From: Nectonema munidae
Taxonomy: Eukaryota; Nematomorpha; Nectonematoida; Nectonematidae
Assembly (NCBI GenBank): GCA_030549495.1
Contig: JAUIRK010001041.1
Coordinates: 1,674,001 to 1,738,000 of the forward strand
Length of the DNA: 64,000 nucleotides
Direction of reading: 5' to 3'
Both the position numbers and the translations under genes were made by a program. Positions 62,997 through 64,000 of the stretch are shown here, piece after piece (the first letter of the stretch is position 1; each line of letters opens with the position of its first letter). Under the pieces are notes generated by a model, which worked only from the letters and a program-made list of their open reading frames with translations, was not told the DNA's origin and did no database searches.

Positions 62997-64000
62997 ATGT
63001 CCAATTCAAAAAAACGAAAATTTTTATCAATTGAAGAAAGAGTTAAAGTTCTTGAAAAAAGTGACCAAGGGAAGTCTTCAAGATCAATTGCTAGCGAATT
63101 TGCAGTTGGTAAAACTCAAATTCAAGCAATAGTAAAAGATAAAGAAAACATTCTGAAAATTTGGAAATCAGAAGAATGCAATGCAGATACAAAATTTTTC
63201 AAAGCTAGAAAAATTACATATGAAGAAGTTGATAAAAAAGTATGGGAGTGGTTTTGTTACGCAAGAAGTAAAAATATTCCTGTTACTGGACCTTTAATAC
63301 AAGAAAAAGCATTGTGTATAGCTTCAGAACTAAATCAATCAACTTTTTGCGCTTCTAATGTCTGGTTAAAATCCTTTTTATTGTGTCATAATATTAAAAG
63401 TTACATACTTTCTGGGGAAGCATCTGAAGTTAATGAAGACGTGATAAATGATTGGGTGAAAAGAATTCTTCTCATCTTTAAGGATTATGAACCAAAAAAT
63501 ATATTCAATGCAGATGAGACAAGTCTTTTTTTCAGATCGATTCCCAAAAGAAGTTACGCTGTCAAAGGTGATAAGTGTAATTTGGGAAAAAGTAGTAAAG
63601 AGAGATTGACATTGATGCTAGCGTGTTCTGCAGAAGGAGAAAAGTTAAAACCCCTTATAATTGGTAAGTCAAAAAATCCTCGATGTTTTCGTGGTTTTAG
63701 CATTGAGAAATTACCGTTAATATACAGACACAACAAAAATCGTGGATGAGCAGTGTGATTTTCAAAGAATGGTTGAACATATTGAACAACAAAATGAAAG
63801 TAGAAAAAAGATTATCTTAGTTGATAATTGTGTTGCTCATCCTCCATCAGAAGTCTTCAATTAATTTACTTACCACCCAACACAACATCTAAACTTCAAC
63901 CATGTGATGCAGGCATTATCAAAAATTTTAAATTCATCTATAGAAAAATGCTACTTAATCACTTTCTTTTGAATATGAAAAATGTAGAGAACATTTCAGA
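62997..64000 (+). pseudogene. pogo/Tigger-like transposase, cut by the window edge
   Basis: From ATG at 62997 it has a CENP-B/Psq-type helix-turn-helix (LSIEERVKVLEKSDQGKSS to about residue 50), a second CENPB-type HTH (about residues 75-145, with VWLKSFLLCHNI), and a DDE domain. The DDE domain shows NADETSLFF (first Asp), LVDNCVAHPPSE (second Asp) and LQPCDAGIIKNFK (third Asp). The open frame stops at 63747, and the continuing similarity lies in other frames, with shifts near 63737 and 63805 and a further interruption near 63860. The copy is probably inactive but only moderately decayed. The start is chosen because the preceding in-frame stretch is hydrophobic and unlike the family. Confidence 0.85.

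Overview
The window is strongly AT-rich animal DNA with spliceosomal introns, many DNA-transposon fossils and few genes. The transposon mix (hAT, piggyBac, pogo/Tigger, Tc1/mariner-like, non-LTR LINEs), a degraded member of a multicopy gene family common in invertebrates, and a small secreted LDLa-like protein all suggest an invertebrate, probably an arthropod. A crustacean such as a parasitic copepod is a weak guess from overall character only.

Region 1 (about 0.5-2.3 kb, + strand) holds a decayed copy of that multicopy family. Region 2 (2.8-35.5 kb, - strand) is one complete host gene, Aquarius (AQR), the SF1 RNA helicase of the spliceosomal intron-binding complex. I traced 27 coding exons from an ATG at 35528 to a TAA at 2797. 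Every splice junction is in phase and the product is 1420 residues. Two of its 26 introns use GC-AG ends, and several are only 49-60 bp. The large introns are full of inserted elements: an endogenous viral fossil related to the L polymerase of negative-strand RNA viruses (about 10.6-13.6 kb); a 3.1-kb hAT element with perfect 8-bp target duplications that carries nested repeats; a second hAT deletion derivative that keeps a piece of transposase; tRNA-derived SINEs; a 104-bp pogo-type MITE; and foldback elements.

Region 3 (35.5-50.5 kb) has no host gene that I recognise. It starts with a suspicious homopolymer tract, then holds two opposed LINE reverse-transcriptase fragments, a hAT MITE, and an odd 4.3-kb structure (45.0-49.3 kb) with long inverted end repeats built around a short CGTAGTATAC motif. 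Region 4 (50.57-51.24 kb, + strand) is a two-exon gene for an 85-residue secreted protein with an LDLa-like module that lacks exactly one disulfide pair.

Region 5 (51.3-64 kb) holds mobile DNA: a tRNA-like SINE, a DDE transposase remnant, a foldback element, a broken piggyBac transposase with a cysteine-rich tail and a possible 52-bp intron, a near-perfect 36-bp tandem array, and a pogo/Tigger element cut off by the window edge. The two host genes have no evident functional link. Most of the remaining DNA is transposon debris or AT-rich sequence in which I see no gene.
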